From an uncultured Bacteroidales bacterium (GTDB taxonomy: Bacteria > Bacteroidota > Bacteroidia > Bacteroidales > ML635J-15), in the NCBI GenBank assembly GCA_937982115.1, contig CALJNE010000029.1:1-46741 (forward strand): a stretch of 46,741 bases of DNA, given 5' to 3'. The notes below the pieces were generated by a model. It worked only from the letters and a program-made list of their open reading frames with translations. It did not search any database and was not told the DNA's origin. Positions 1-8,108 of this stretch are shown one piece after another. The position numbers and the translations under genes are program-made. Position 1 is the first letter of the stretch, and the number at the start of each line of letters is the position of its first letter.

Positions 1-330
1 AACTTTCCTTGATTGGCAAGTTCACAATTTCTTGTCGGAAGGGATTACGTTTTACTTATTCGCCAATTTTATCCATTCTTTATCTTTTTCGATAATCAAG
101 CATCCAAGCATCTACAAAAATAAAAAATAAATTAAAATGCAATCACCACTTTCATATATTTTATTTAATCTGAATTAGCATAAATCCTTCCCATTCCTAA
201 TACTTTGCAAACTGGCAATAATGCTGTCCGGCATAATCAACAATCACAGGTGTTGCGAAAACTTAAAAGCCAAGATTTATTATACCTTTCGTAAATTAAT
301 AATAATAAATATTTTGAGGTAATTATAATT
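1..330. other. Left-edge intergenic region without a recognisable gene
   Basis: No convincing gene is visible. One plus-strand frame is open from the window edge (about position 2) to a stop at 128-130 and could be the tail of a gene beginning outside the window, but its roughly 42 residues match nothing I recognise. The rest is AT-rich non-coding sequence downstream of the minus-strand YkgJ gene. No strong hairpin, tRNA or repeat was seen. Confidence 0.4.
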
Positions 331-789
331 TTACAGTTTACGTTGCTGTCTAAAAATTTCTAAATTTTTAAAAACATATTCCACAGCCGGACAAAATTCT
401 ATGTTTTTATGGCATAGTTCCAGAATTCCTCGAATATTTTTTCTATCGGTATGCGGGTATTCCTTGCATGCTTTTGGACGAACTTCATAAACAGAACAAT
501 AGTTATCTTCCCCTAAAAATGGACATGGCATATTTTTAAAAACATAGTCCCCATCCTCGTCAATTTTCAAATATTTCTCAATAAAATCGGAACTTCTGAT
601 TCTTAGAAAATGTGAAATTTTATCAATATCATGTGTACTTAAACGTGGTCCTAAATATTTACAACAATTTGCACAACCTAAGCAATCAAAATCACAAAAA
701 AATTCTTCATGTAAACTTCCAAATAAGGAATCAAGTTTGGAGGAATTTATCTGCTTTAATTTATTGAGAAGATTTTTGTAATCTGGCAT
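331..789 (-). CDS. YkgJ/UPF0153-type cysteine cluster protein
   Basis: A 152-residue soluble protein with the CxxCxxCC signature (Cys36, Cys39, Cys42, Cys43), followed around residues 88-115 by a CPFL...YCSVYEVRPKACKEYP block. Together these are the hallmark of the YkgJ / UPF0153 family, thought to bind zinc or an iron-sulfur cluster; the biochemical role is not established. No signal peptide, so it is probably cytoplasmic. Its ATG shares one base with the stop codon of the upstream EEP gene (TAATG), which suggests translational coupling. It is the last gene of a probable minus-strand operon with the EEP hydrolase, the M16 peptidase and the cyclophilin-like lipoprotein. The family call is solid, the function unknown. 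Confidence 0.88.
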   Translation of the reverse strand: MPDYKNLLNKLKQINSSKLDSLFGSLHEEFFCDFDCLGCANCCKYLGPRLSTHDIDKISHFLRIRSSDFIEKYLKIDEDGDYVFKNMPCPFLGEDNYCSVYEVRPKACKEYPHTDRKNIRGILELCHKNIEFCPAVEYVFKNLEIFRQQRKL

Positions 790-2069
790 TACTCACATTC
801 AGTTTTTACTAATCGCACAGTTTGATGTTCTTTATCGCTTCGGAAGTTTAAAATATAAATTCCCGGATATAAATCCTGAACATTTATTTGATGTAATTGT
901 TCAGATATTGAATAGATTTCATTTTGTGATTTTACTAATTTTCCAGAAATATCGTAAATGTCCACATTAACTTTTTTTGGGGAAGATGATTTTATCACAA
1001 AATTAATATTGTCACATGTTGGATTATCAACGTTTACATAAAAATCAGGGTTGGAAGATAAAGATATTACAGAATTTTGCTCGCCCACATAAAACTCGGC
1101 TACAACAGGTAAGTGATCACTCATGTAATAAAGAGCATTGATTACATCTTCAGGTAAAGTTGTATTAACCGGATTGTTAATACTCATATTAAACCGCATA
1201 CCGTCCTGTCCTACTGCCCAATATGAGCCCTCTTTATATTTTACCCCGACAGTACCGTCTTTTACAGAGGCATTTATTAAAATAAAGTCAAATCTATCAT
1301 CCAATCCTCCACCGGAATGACAATCAGAATCTAAATTTTCGTGAGTAGATTGAGTATGATAATGCCTAAAACCATAGTTATTATTCCATTGTCCTAATTT
1401 ATTTACAGGATCGTAAAATGCATACGATGGATTGCTTGGATTTATTAGTAATTGAAATGCCGGTTCACTGCTGCTCGTTACGTTAAAATCTCCGGCTATT
1501 ATGAAATTTTCGTTTGCACTTTGTGTAGCCAACCAATCAAATATTGCCTGCACCATATCTCTACGCTGTTGTATATCATTTTCAGAAGATCCGGCTTTTA
1601 AATGTGCAATAATAACATTCAAATATACATCTACTGAACTGAGTTTATATTTCAGTTTATAAACGTTAATGTCCCGTAAACTTGTACTTATTACAGGTTG
1701 GGAAAGTAATTCAAACTTATTCTTATCGTAGTAGAAACCATTTATTAGATAAGTTCCTGTAGGAGAGCCTGCTCGCCATTTTGTTTCTCCATCCACATTA
1801 AGAGAGTTTCCAAGTATATAATTTGTAGTGTATGTTGCACTGATATTTGTTCCCAGTTCACAAAACAATAATAAGTCTGGATTTTGATTCTTTACTATAG
1901 TTTTTAAATAAGCTGCTTTGTCAACATGATTATTATTAGATTGCGTACAATATGAAGTATAATTATTGAAGTTTAAAAGATTATATGCCATGACTTTTAT
2001 TGTTCCCTGCGAAAAAACAGAAAGAACAATCCCTATAAAAATAAATATAAAAATCGAAATCTTTTTCAT
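789..2069 (-). CDS. Secreted endonuclease/exonuclease/phosphatase-fold hydrolase with T9SS sorting domain
   Basis: 426 residues. An N-terminal signal peptide (about 1-20) is followed by an EEP-fold catalytic domain (about 23-330) with the family landmarks AYNLLNFNN near the start, the GDFNVT metal/active-site motif near residue 193, and SDHLPV near the end. Such enzymes cleave phosphodiesters (DNase I-like nucleases or phosphatases); the substrate cannot be read from sequence. The last ~85 residues form a type IX secretion sorting domain (VDIYDISGKLV...PGIYIL), so export across the outer membrane is expected. It begins 18 nt after the M16 peptidase stop and overlaps the YkgJ gene by one base, which fits an operon. 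Confidence 0.88.
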   Translation of the reverse strand: MKKISIFIFIFIGIVLSVFSQGTIKVMAYNLLNFNNYTSYCTQSNNNHVDKAAYLKTIVKNQNPDLLLFCELGTNISATYTTNYILGNSLNVDGETKWRAGSPTGTYLINGFYYDKNKFELLSQPVISTSLRDINVYKLKYKLSSVDVYLNVIIAHLKAGSSENDIQQRRDMVQAIFDWLATQSANENFIIAGDFNVTSSSEPAFQLLINPSNPSYAFYDPVNKLGQWNNNYGFRHYHTQSTHENLDSDCHSGGGLDDRFDFILINASVKDGTVGVKYKEGSYWAVGQDGMRFNMSINNPVNTTLPEDVINALYYMSDHLPVVAEFYVGEQNSVISLSSNPDFYVNVDNPTCDNINFVIKSSSPKKVNVDIYDISGKLVKSQNEIYSISEQLHQINVQDLYPGIYILNFRSDKEHQTVRLVKTECE

Positions 2070-2087
2070 AAAATAAATTCTTTCTTT

Positions 2088-4970
2088 CTAATTGAGAATT
2101 TGTTTTTTTTCTACAAAAACAATCTTTCCAAATTTGGACAATTTTTCAAGATCAATATCTTTTTTATTCCCAACAATAGTTATTAAAATCGGACGATTTT
2201 GTATATTGTTTTTATAAAACTCAAAAATTTGATCAAAGTTCAAATTTCTGTAAACTTTAAATTCAACTTCTCGAGGATCATAGTTATATCCCTGATTTTT
2301 CCATCTCTCTACACTTTGTGTCAATTCTCGGAATTCTGGTTTGCCGCTGTTAACAGATTGAATAAGTGATCGTTGAATATCATCCAATCTGTTTTCCTTT
2401 ACAGGCATTTGATTCATTAAACTATCCATTACAGAAATTGCATCTATGGTCTTATCGCATTGAGTTCCAACAAAAGCTTGTAAATATCCTTTAGTTTTAA
2501 AGTTTTCACCTCTTCTGTAAACTGCATAAGCTGAGTATGCCATAGAACGAAACTCCCTTATTTCTTGAAAAACTATTGCCGACATTCCGGTTCCGAAATA
2601 ATGATTATATGCTCCGGCAATAGCACGCTCCATTTCATCGTTAACATTTCCTGTTACATAGAAATTGATTCTGCTTTGTAAAGATTTTGGATCATCTAAA
2701 ATTAATATTGTATTTTCAGAATATTCTTTACGTGGTAATATCTCCGGAAAATCTTTTCCCTTTTTAGAATTACCAGTTATTATCTTTTTATTCAAATATT
2801 CAGCGATGTTTTTTTGATCAAGGGTTCCTGAATAATGTACACTTACTCCGCTGTTGATAATATTATTAAGTTCTTGTATCAACTCTTCGGGTTTTAGTTT
2901 TGAAATCTCCTTGTGTGTTGTTCTGCGAAGATATTGAGAATTTTCCCCATAAACTCCATACTCAAATAAAGCCGAAGACAAATCGTCAGGAGACTTTTTC
3001 TCGTATTTTCGTGTAAATGCAGAAGTTTGAACTAATTTTTTAATCTTAGATTTATCTTTTTCCGGTTTGTACAATAAATTTAATATCAAATCAACAGACT
3101 CATTAAAGTATTTATCAAATCCTGAAATTGTAACCACAAAGTAATTATCCTCTGCATCTATACTTAACGAACAAGCATAACTTTGCAATTTTTGATTAAA
3201 TTCATTATAAGGAAGATCTTCTGTACCTACGAGCATAAGATACTGTGCAAGCTGTTCGGCTTTGCTGTTATCAATATTTCCACTCTTGAATTTAAGTGTA
3301 AGTTCAAATAAATCATTAACTTTATTGTAAACATGATAAAACTCAATACCATTATTTAAGGTATTGTAGGTAAAGTCTTTCTGGAAATTAATAAATTCCG
3401 GCATTATGTCTTTGTCGGGAATATTTTCAAACTTTTCGGCAAATTTTGATTTTGCTTCGGCATTTTCGGGTATTATTGGATCAAATCCGGGCTTTTCAAG
3501 TTTATCTTTCTTTGGAAATCCCATCTTTGAATGAAGCGACAGGTAATTATCCCCAAAATATTGATACCCGATTCTTTTTACATCTTCTATTGTAATAGCC
3601 GCAATCTCATTCGGATAATTCATAATTTCATCCCAAGATTTTCCGGTAACAAACATTTGTCCAATTAAAAATGCTCTTTGCGTAGGGCTTTCTAATGACT
3701 GTTCAAATTCTTTAATCATACTTAGTTTTATTGATTCCAATAAATCAGTATCAATATCTTCTGTATAGACTTTTTTAATTTCATTTACAACAAGTTTTTC
3801 AGCATTTTTCAATGATTGTCCCACTATTTTTGGAACGAACAATACCATCAATGCCCCATGATCATTACGAATATCATTAAAACACATAGTTTCAAGAACT
3901 TTTCCATTAGCACTTAGCTTATTTAAACGACCTGTGGATGCTGAATTATATAGCAGTTCAGAAAATACTTCAATAGCAACCTTATCATTATGATTAGTTG
4001 GAACTGTACGATATGCTAACAAGCCTACTTTTACAGGGGTCATGCGTACTACGTGTCGTTCCACTCCATTAAAAGGATCTTCTTTGTATTCGGGAAATTT
4101 CGGAACTTCTCCGCTTTTCCAATCGCTAAAGTATAATTTTATAAGATCTGCTGCTTGATCAGTATCAAAACTTCCTGTAAGAACTAAAGCCATATTATTT
4201 GCTACGTAATATGTCTCAAACATTTTTTGCATATTTGTCAACGATGGATTTTTTATGTGTTCGGCTTTACCGATAACTGTTTGAGTTCCGTAAGGATGAT
4301 TCTTATAAAGTTTTGAATAGAAAGTTTCAATCAGGTTTGTAAAAAAGTCATCGGAATACATATTTTTTTCTTCGAAAACAGTTTCAAGCTCTGACTGAAA
4401 AAGCCTGAAAACAGGATTTTTAAATCTATGACTGTAAAGGATTAACCATTTTTCCAATTGATTGGACGGAAAAACATTAAAATAAGCCACAATTTCTTCT
4501 GAAGTAAAAGCATTTACCATACTTGATCCGATCTGGTCAAGCAAACGGTCAAGCTCGTTAGGAATTGCATACTTTCCCGCTTCGAGAGAAAGCTTGTTTA
4601 TGTTTTTTTGAATATTTTTTCTTTCTTGCTCATCTGTGGTTTTGGCAAGTATATCATATTGTGTTCTGATTTCTTCCAACAAAATCTTTTCTTTCTCATA
4701 ATCTATGGTACCGATTTCATCTGTCCCTTTAAACATCATGTGCTCGAGGTAGTGAGATGTACCGGTATGATTTGGGTCATCATATTTTCCTCCAGTTTTA
4801 ATTATAACGGCACCTAATACGTTGGGAATACTGTGATCTTCATTCAAATATACGATAAGACCATTATCCAGTTTAAATTGATATAATTTTATATTCTCGT
4901 TTTTCTGAGAATATGATATCAAACTTAAGAAAACCAGCAGAATAAAAACACTATTTCTTATCATAACCAT
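2088..4970 (-). CDS. M16 family zinc metallopeptidase (insulinase/pitrilysin type), tandem domains
   Basis: 960 residues with a signal peptide (about 1-21), so probably periplasmic or envelope-associated. The inverted zinc motif HxxEH is present as HYLEH (residues 73-77), and a downstream glutamate lies in ETVFEEKN (about residue 205), as expected for M16 proteases. The second half (from about residue 530) repeats the fold without a zinc site, giving the usual two-module chain of roughly 900-960 residues. It probably degrades peptides or small proteins after secretion. Two in-frame ATGs (MVM) make the start uncertain by two codons. It lies 28 nt after the cyclophilin-like gene and 18 nt before the EEP gene, so the four genes probably share a transcript. 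Confidence 0.93.
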   Translation of the reverse strand: MVMIRNSVFILLVFLSLISYSQKNENIKLYQFKLDNGLIVYLNEDHSIPNVLGAVIIKTGGKYDDPNHTGTSHYLEHMMFKGTDEIGTIDYEKEKILLEEIRTQYDILAKTTDEQERKNIQKNINKLSLEAGKYAIPNELDRLLDQIGSSMVNAFTSEEIVAYFNVFPSNQLEKWLILYSHRFKNPVFRLFQSELETVFEEKNMYSDDFFTNLIETFYSKLYKNHPYGTQTVIGKAEHIKNPSLTNMQKMFETYYVANNMALVLTGSFDTDQAADLIKLYFSDWKSGEVPKFPEYKEDPFNGVERHVVRMTPVKVGLLAYRTVPTNHNDKVAIEVFSELLYNSASTGRLNKLSANGKVLETMCFNDIRNDHGALMVLFVPKIVGQSLKNAEKLVVNEIKKVYTEDIDTDLLESIKLSMIKEFEQSLESPTQRAFLIGQMFVTGKSWDEIMNYPNEIAAITIEDVKRIGYQYFGDNYLSLHSKMGFPKKDKLEKPGFDPIIPENAEAKSKFAEKFENIPDKDIMPEFINFQKDFTYNTLNNGIEFYHVYNKVNDLFELTLKFKSGNIDNSKAEQLAQYLMLVGTEDLPYNEFNQKLQSYACSLSIDAEDNYFVVTISGFDKYFNESVDLILNLLYKPEKDKSKIKKLVQTSAFTRKYEKKSPDDLSSALFEYGVYGENSQYLRRTTHKEISKLKPEELIQELNNIINSGVSVHYSGTLDQKNIAEYLNKKIITGNSKKGKDFPEILPRKEYSENTILILDDPKSLQSRINFYVTGNVNDEMERAIAGAYNHYFGTGMSAIVFQEIREFRSMAYSAYAVYRRGENFKTKGYLQAFVGTQCDKTIDAISVMDSLMNQMPVKENRLDDIQRSLIQSVNSGKPEFRELTQSVERWKNQGYNYDPREVEFKVYRNLNFDQIFEFYKNNIQNRPILITIVGNKKDIDLEKLSKFGKIVFVEKKQILN

Positions 4971-4998
4971 TAATTTATAAATTTATATTTGTACAAAA

Positions 4999-5886
4999 TT
5001 ACTTTTTATTTCTCAGGTTTTTGTATTCAGCTTTTGAAATAATTCTAACAGACAAAATCATTATATTTTCAACAGGTTTATTATTTAATTTTGTTTTAAC
5101 TGAACTTATTTTTTCAATTGTTTCATAACCGTATAAAACTTCTCCAAAAACAGTGTAGTTGTAATCATAAATAGGAATTCCTCCTTCATTTTGATAAACT
5201 TTCTTTTGATAATCAGATAATTTAAATAACTTTTTGCCGTCGGATTCGATTAAAGGAATAACATTTTTACTTAATTCATTATATAATTTTAGATATTCAT
5301 TGTTTTTACCATTAGTTTTATAATAGTCGAGACTGTCTTTATAAATCAAGTTTTCCGGTTTTTGCAACCACACAGTCATATAATCTGCAATTATAGGAGC
5401 ATTTCTTTTTGATTCAAGCGTTTGAAGCACTTTTTCATCAGCTTTTATTCCTTGAACAATATAAAATATTTCAGGATCCGATAATTGCTCAGGATTAGCA
5501 TTGTCGGGCAATCTCCACATTCCTATTGTAAATCTCTTATTTATAATTTTTTTATGAAATTCCGGTTTAATACCTCTATTAATTTGATAATTTTCTCTTA
5601 ACCTTACAGTTTCCTCAACTCCCGGCTTTAAACCGGCTTTTTGAGCACTGTTAGGAATAACCGAATAAAACAAGGTGCTATCGTAAATTCCTTTCTCAAC
5701 ATTTGAAATAAAATTTTTACGATGCTGCTCTGTAAAAGAATATAATCCCAGCACAAAATCTCCATGAGTTGTTTTTATTAGAACGTAATCAGTGATTTTA
5801 AACGGATTCTTCAGAATATTACATGAGATAAAAAGCAAAGTTATAATGCTGACAAAAAATATTTTTGTTAATTTTTGAATTTTCAT
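4999..5886 (-). CDS. Cyclophilin-like peptidylprolyl isomerase lipoprotein, divergent
   Basis: 295 residues. The N-terminus is a lipoprotein signal with lipobox LFISC (lipidated Cys at about residue 22), so the protein should be membrane-anchored. The front of a cyclophilin domain follows (TTHGDFVLGLY, then FYSVIPNSAQKAG), and its end is recognisable as YTVFGEVLYGYETIEKIS near residue 250. Between them is an insert of more than 100 residues. Typical cyclophilins have FHRVI at the active site; here it reads FYSVI, so the catalytic arginine is missing and isomerase activity is doubtful. A chaperone or scaffold role is possible. First gene of the minus-strand operon with the M16 peptidase. Confidence 0.75.
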   Translation of the reverse strand: MKIQKLTKIFFVSIITLLFISCNILKNPFKITDYVLIKTTHGDFVLGLYSFTEQHRKNFISNVEKGIYDSTLFYSVIPNSAQKAGLKPGVEETVRLRENYQINRGIKPEFHKKIINKRFTIGMWRLPDNANPEQLSDPEIFYIVQGIKADEKVLQTLESKRNAPIIADYMTVWLQKPENLIYKDSLDYYKTNGKNNEYLKLYNELSKNVIPLIESDGKKLFKLSDYQKKVYQNEGGIPIYDYNYTVFGEVLYGYETIEKISSVKTKLNNKPVENIMILSVRIISKAEYKNLRNKK

Positions 5887-5991
5887 AAAAATTTTTTAAT
5901 TTTGTAAAAAATAATTTTCTAATATTGTAAGTTACAAAAATATATTTTTGAGAAATTTGTTTTTAAAATTAATTGTTAAAAATTTAAGGTA

Positions 5992-6405
5992 ATGAAAAAA
6001 TACTTAAGTCTTTTAGTATTTGCAGTGATTTTGACAGGAGTTATCGTTTTTAATCAAAGCTGTAAACAACCTGCACCGCCTAAAGCAATTGTTACTGTTG
6101 TAGATATTAACAATAAACCTGTTGAAGGAGCCAGAGTAATTGTAAAAGCTGCAAATTCAGACAGTGCACATACAGTTATTTATCTTTTAAACGAAGCAAA
6201 GCCTGTTGCTGATACTCGTTACACAAATGCCGAAGGAAAAGTATTCTACGATTTCAAATACGAAGCAATATACAGAGTAGAAGTTACCAAAGGCAAGGAC
6301 AGAGAAAATCCCTTCGTAAGAAGAGGTCTTGGTGTATTAATCCTTGAAAATGATAAAACCGCTGAAATAACTATTGAAATAAACGACCAAACCGTATTCA
6401 ACTAA
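5992..6405 (+). CDS. Small lipoprotein with carboxypeptidase-regulatory-like (Ig-fold) domain
   Basis: 137 residues. A lipoprotein signal peptide with lipobox FNQSC (Cys at about residue 24) precedes one beta-sandwich domain: AIVTVVDINNKPVEGARV, then DTRYTNAEGKVFYDF and YRVEV, the pattern of carboxypeptidase-regulatory-like or Ig-like modules. The cell role is unknown; it is probably a small envelope lipoprotein. It diverges from the cyclophilin operon across a 105-bp AT-rich gap. A -7-like TATTTTTG lies at 5943-5950, but no well-spaced -33 box was found. The next gene starts 14 nt downstream and is probably co-transcribed. Confidence 0.8.
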   Translation: MKKYLSLLVFAVILTGVIVFNQSCKQPAPPKAIVTVVDINNKPVEGARVIVKAANSDSAHTVIYLLNEAKPVADTRYTNAEGKVFYDFKYEAIYRVEVTKGKDRENPFVRRGLGVLILENDKTAEITIEINDQTVFN

Positions 6406-6419
6406 TAAAAACCATAATC

Positions 6420-7562
6420 ATGAAAAAGTTCTATCTGATAAGCTTACTTATCACAATATCTTATTTGTGCCTAAGTCAAATTAGCATCACACAAAACGAC
6501 TATTTCAATGCCAATGATTCAATACCGAGAATTTTTTACGGTTTTGAATATGACACTCAAGCAATACCTAAAGACAGTATTTGGCCAACAGACATGACTT
6601 TTGGAGATTTTGAATTCCCTGTTATTATTACAGATACAATGGTCTTCCATCCAACTCTGGGAACATATTTCAGCGATGCCTCATGCTGGTTTCTGAACAG
6701 AGACGGTTCTAAAATGTATATGAAAATTCAATCCGACAAAGCTGAATTAATTGGTACTGAGATGGGTATGCCGTTTAATGAAGATACCATTTTTTTCCGT
6801 TTTGCAGATCCTCTCATTATAACTCCTTTCCCTGCAAATTATCAAACTCAAAATATTGATCAGGGTATTGCTATGGACAAAAGGCACATCTCTGTTTTTC
6901 AATCTATAATTCCTCCTGATTATTACGGAACAATAAGCATGCTTTATGATACTGTGAGATTTTTTATGGACTTAAGAATTAATGGAAATTTCGACGAATC
7001 AGGAAATATAATTTTTAACGGAAAATATAACCAAAACGGCAATTTCGAGTATCTAAGAGAAAATCGTGTCTTTATTACATCTTTAGATGTCCAGCTCCGA
7101 AGTAAATTTAACGGTAGCTATACTTCTTTAAGCCAAATTCCCGGGATTGCCGATATGTTGCCAATGCAATTACCGGTTGTTGACACCACAAAATCATATT
7201 TATACTGGGTTAAAAATATGAAATATCCAATTCTGGAAGTCGAATTTACTAACAATTACGACTCTGTAAAAAATATGAACTTTAAATATGCATATTTAAG
7301 TAATATCGAAACTACGAATTACGGGTTCTTGAAAATTTATCCAAATCCTGCAACAGATTTCATTAATTTTTATTTGGAAAATTCCTCAAATTATACTTTA
7401 TTTGTACTCGATTTTAATGGGAAAATTATTGAAGAAAAAAAGTTCTCTGAAAACAATAATTTACTGAATATCAAGGATTATTCTGCCGGAATGTATTTCT
7501 TCAGAATTGTTGATTCAAACACCAGAAGAAATATTTTCGACGGAAAATTTATAAAACAATAA
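6420..7562 (+). CDS. Secreted protein of unknown function with T9SS C-terminal sorting domain
   Basis: 380 residues. A signal peptide covers about residues 1-20 (ending LCLSQ). The central ~270 residues are not recognised; they contain many aromatic and acidic residues and look like an extracellular beta-rich domain. The last ~75 residues (starting near LKIYPNPATDFINFYLE, ending GMYFFRIVD) are a type IX secretion sorting domain, so surface attachment or release is expected. It lies 14 nt after the lipoprotein gene. Its TAA stop (7560-7562) is immediately followed by the first base of tRNA-Ala at 7563, with no spacer. Confidence 0.85.
   Translation: MKKFYLISLLITISYLCLSQISITQNDYFNANDSIPRIFYGFEYDTQAIPKDSIWPTDMTFGDFEFPVIITDTMVFHPTLGTYFSDASCWFLNRDGSKMYMKIQSDKAELIGTEMGMPFNEDTIFFRFADPLIITPFPANYQTQNIDQGIAMDKRHISVFQSIIPPDYYGTISMLYDTVRFFMDLRINGNFDESGNIIFNGKYNQNGNFEYLRENRVFITSLDVQLRSKFNGSYTSLSQIPGIADMLPMQLPVVDTTKSYLYWVKNMKYPILEVEFTNNYDSVKNMNFKYAYLSNIETTNYGFLKIYPNPATDFINFYLENSSNYTLFVLDFNGKIIEEKKFSENNNLLNIKDYSAGMYFFRIVDSNTRRNIFDGKFIKQ
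7510..7539 (+). promoter_or_regulatory. Candidate tRNA-Ala promoter inside the upstream gene
   Basis: TTG at 7510-7512, a 19-nt spacer and TATTTTCG at 7532-7539 match the Bacteroidota promoter pattern (TTG...TAnnTTTG) with one mismatch in the -7 box. Initiation would fall about 15-20 nt before the tRNA. It lies within the last codons of the T9SS protein gene. The alternative is processing of the tRNA from that gene's transcript. Confidence 0.4.
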
Positions 7563-7636
7563 GGGGTATTAGCTCAGCTGGCTAGAGTGCTTGACTGGCA
7601 GTCAAGAGGTCACCGGTTCGACTCCGGTATACTCCA
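7563..7636 (+). tRNA. tRNA-Ala (anticodon GGC)
   Basis: A complete 74-nt cloverleaf. The acceptor stem GGGGTAT pairs with ATACTCC and contains the G3:U70 wobble pair, the alanine identity element. The D arm starts GCTC, the anticodon stem is CTTGA/TCAAG around loop CTGGCAG (anticodon GGC), and the T arm is ACCGG-TTCGACT-CCGGT. The discriminator is A (7636). CCA is not encoded in full, because CC is followed by T. A terminator hairpin follows at once. Part of the tRNA 3' half is duplicated about 350-450 bp downstream (see 7957-7967 and 8067-8108). Confidence 0.96.
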
Positions 7637-7640
7637 CCTG

Positions 7641-7668
7641 AAAGCTGTCGAAAGACAGCTTTATTTTT
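7641..7668 (+). terminator. Intrinsic terminator of tRNA-Ala
   Basis: A perfect 9-bp stem AAAGCTGTC/GACAGCTTT closed by a GAAA tetraloop (7641-7662), followed by ATTTTT. It starts 5 nt after the tRNA. The left arm and part of the right arm are also found in the downstream tRNA copy at 8091-8108. Confidence 0.85.
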
Positions 7669-7781
7669 AGATTATTTTTAAAATTATGCAATATTTATAT
7701 ATTCTTTATTCAGAACAATTTGACAAGTATTAATACGGTCAAACCTAAAATTTAGAGCTTAGACTAAAAAGACATAATTAG

Positions 7782-7967
7782 GGCGGAGTGAGTTCTACTG
7801 CTCGATACATTACTTGGAAAATCTATACCTACAAAACTGTTCCAGACAGAAAAACTGCGTTTAATTTTGAAAAAAAAGCTCAAGAATTGTAAAAGCAGGC
7901 AAAGAGTTTTTGAATTTATCAGTAAACACAATTTCATAATTGTTCCAAATAACAATGAGGTCACCGG
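7782..7967 (+). pseudogene. GIY-YIG endonuclease remnant (C-terminal part, frameshifted)
   Basis: Read in frame from 7782, the DNA encodes GGVSSTARYITWKIYTYK followed by TVPDRKTAFNFEKKAQEL and a stop at 7890. This resembles the C-terminal half of small GIY-YIG nucleases (typically ...PWKL.Y...F..K..A..FEKYLK...). A shift of one base near 7890 continues the frame as SRQRVFEFISKHNF and IIVPNNNEVTG, as in family members that continue past the ..GR.F segment. The final codons E-V-T-G fall exactly on GAGGTCACCGG, a copy of tRNA-Ala positions 7606-7616. The N-terminal GIY and YIG strands are absent or unrecognisable. I see at least one frameshift and no start, so this is a dead gene. Confidence 0.7.
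7957..7967 (+). repeat. First segment of a duplicated tRNA-Ala 3' half
   Basis: GAGGTCACCGG is identical to tRNA-Ala positions 7606-7616 (variable loop and start of the T arm). It is in frame with the end of the GIY-YIG remnant. The tRNA sequence resumes at 8067 exactly where this segment breaks off, after a 99-bp insert. Confidence 0.75.
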
Positions 7968-8066
7968 ATCCGGAAATTCAAATAATTTTTTGATAAAAAT
8001 TATTTGAATTTCCGAGATTCCTTGTCATTGCACTAAAAATACTTACGCATTCTTGCAATGACAGGA
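7968..8066. repeat. Palindromic 99-bp insert (MITE/REP-like) splitting the tRNA copy
   Basis: It contains two inverted repeats. The first has perfect 20-bp arms (7971-7990 and 7995-8014) around a TGAT loop. The second has 10-bp arms TGTCATTGCA (8023-8032) and TGCAATGACA (8054-8063). The insert sits exactly between tRNA-derived positions 7616 and 7617, so it appears to have landed in an already duplicated tRNA fragment. GGA occurs at both junctions (7966-7968 and 8064-8066) and might be a 3-bp target duplication. It has no coding capacity. Confidence 0.7.
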
Positions 8067-8108
8067 TTCGACTCCGGGATACTCCACCTGAAAGCTGTCG
8101 GAAGACAG
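8067..8108 (+). repeat. Second segment of duplicated tRNA-Ala 3' half plus terminator arm
   Basis: It matches 7617-7658 at a constant offset of 450 bp over 42 bases, with two mismatches (7628 T to G, 7651 A to G). It covers the T loop, T-arm 3' strand, acceptor 3' strand, discriminator, CC and most of the terminator hairpin. It cannot form a tRNA, because the 5' half is absent. With 7957-7967 it makes up a 53-base copy. Confidence 0.9.

Noticed and set aside
7764..7964. 66-residue minus-strand open frame
   Set aside because: It is antisense to the GIY-YIG remnant and has no family resemblance.
7617..8108. 42-bp direct repeat of a tRNA 3' end as attL/attR of an integrated phage or ICE
   Set aside because: The 450-bp interval holds no integrase or cargo, only a GIY-YIG remnant and palindromes. 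A GIY-YIG-based unit explains it better.
8033..8108. C-terminal end of the acetyltransferase-like frame
   Set aside because: These residues are antisense of the duplicated tRNA end and insert, not a real protein end.
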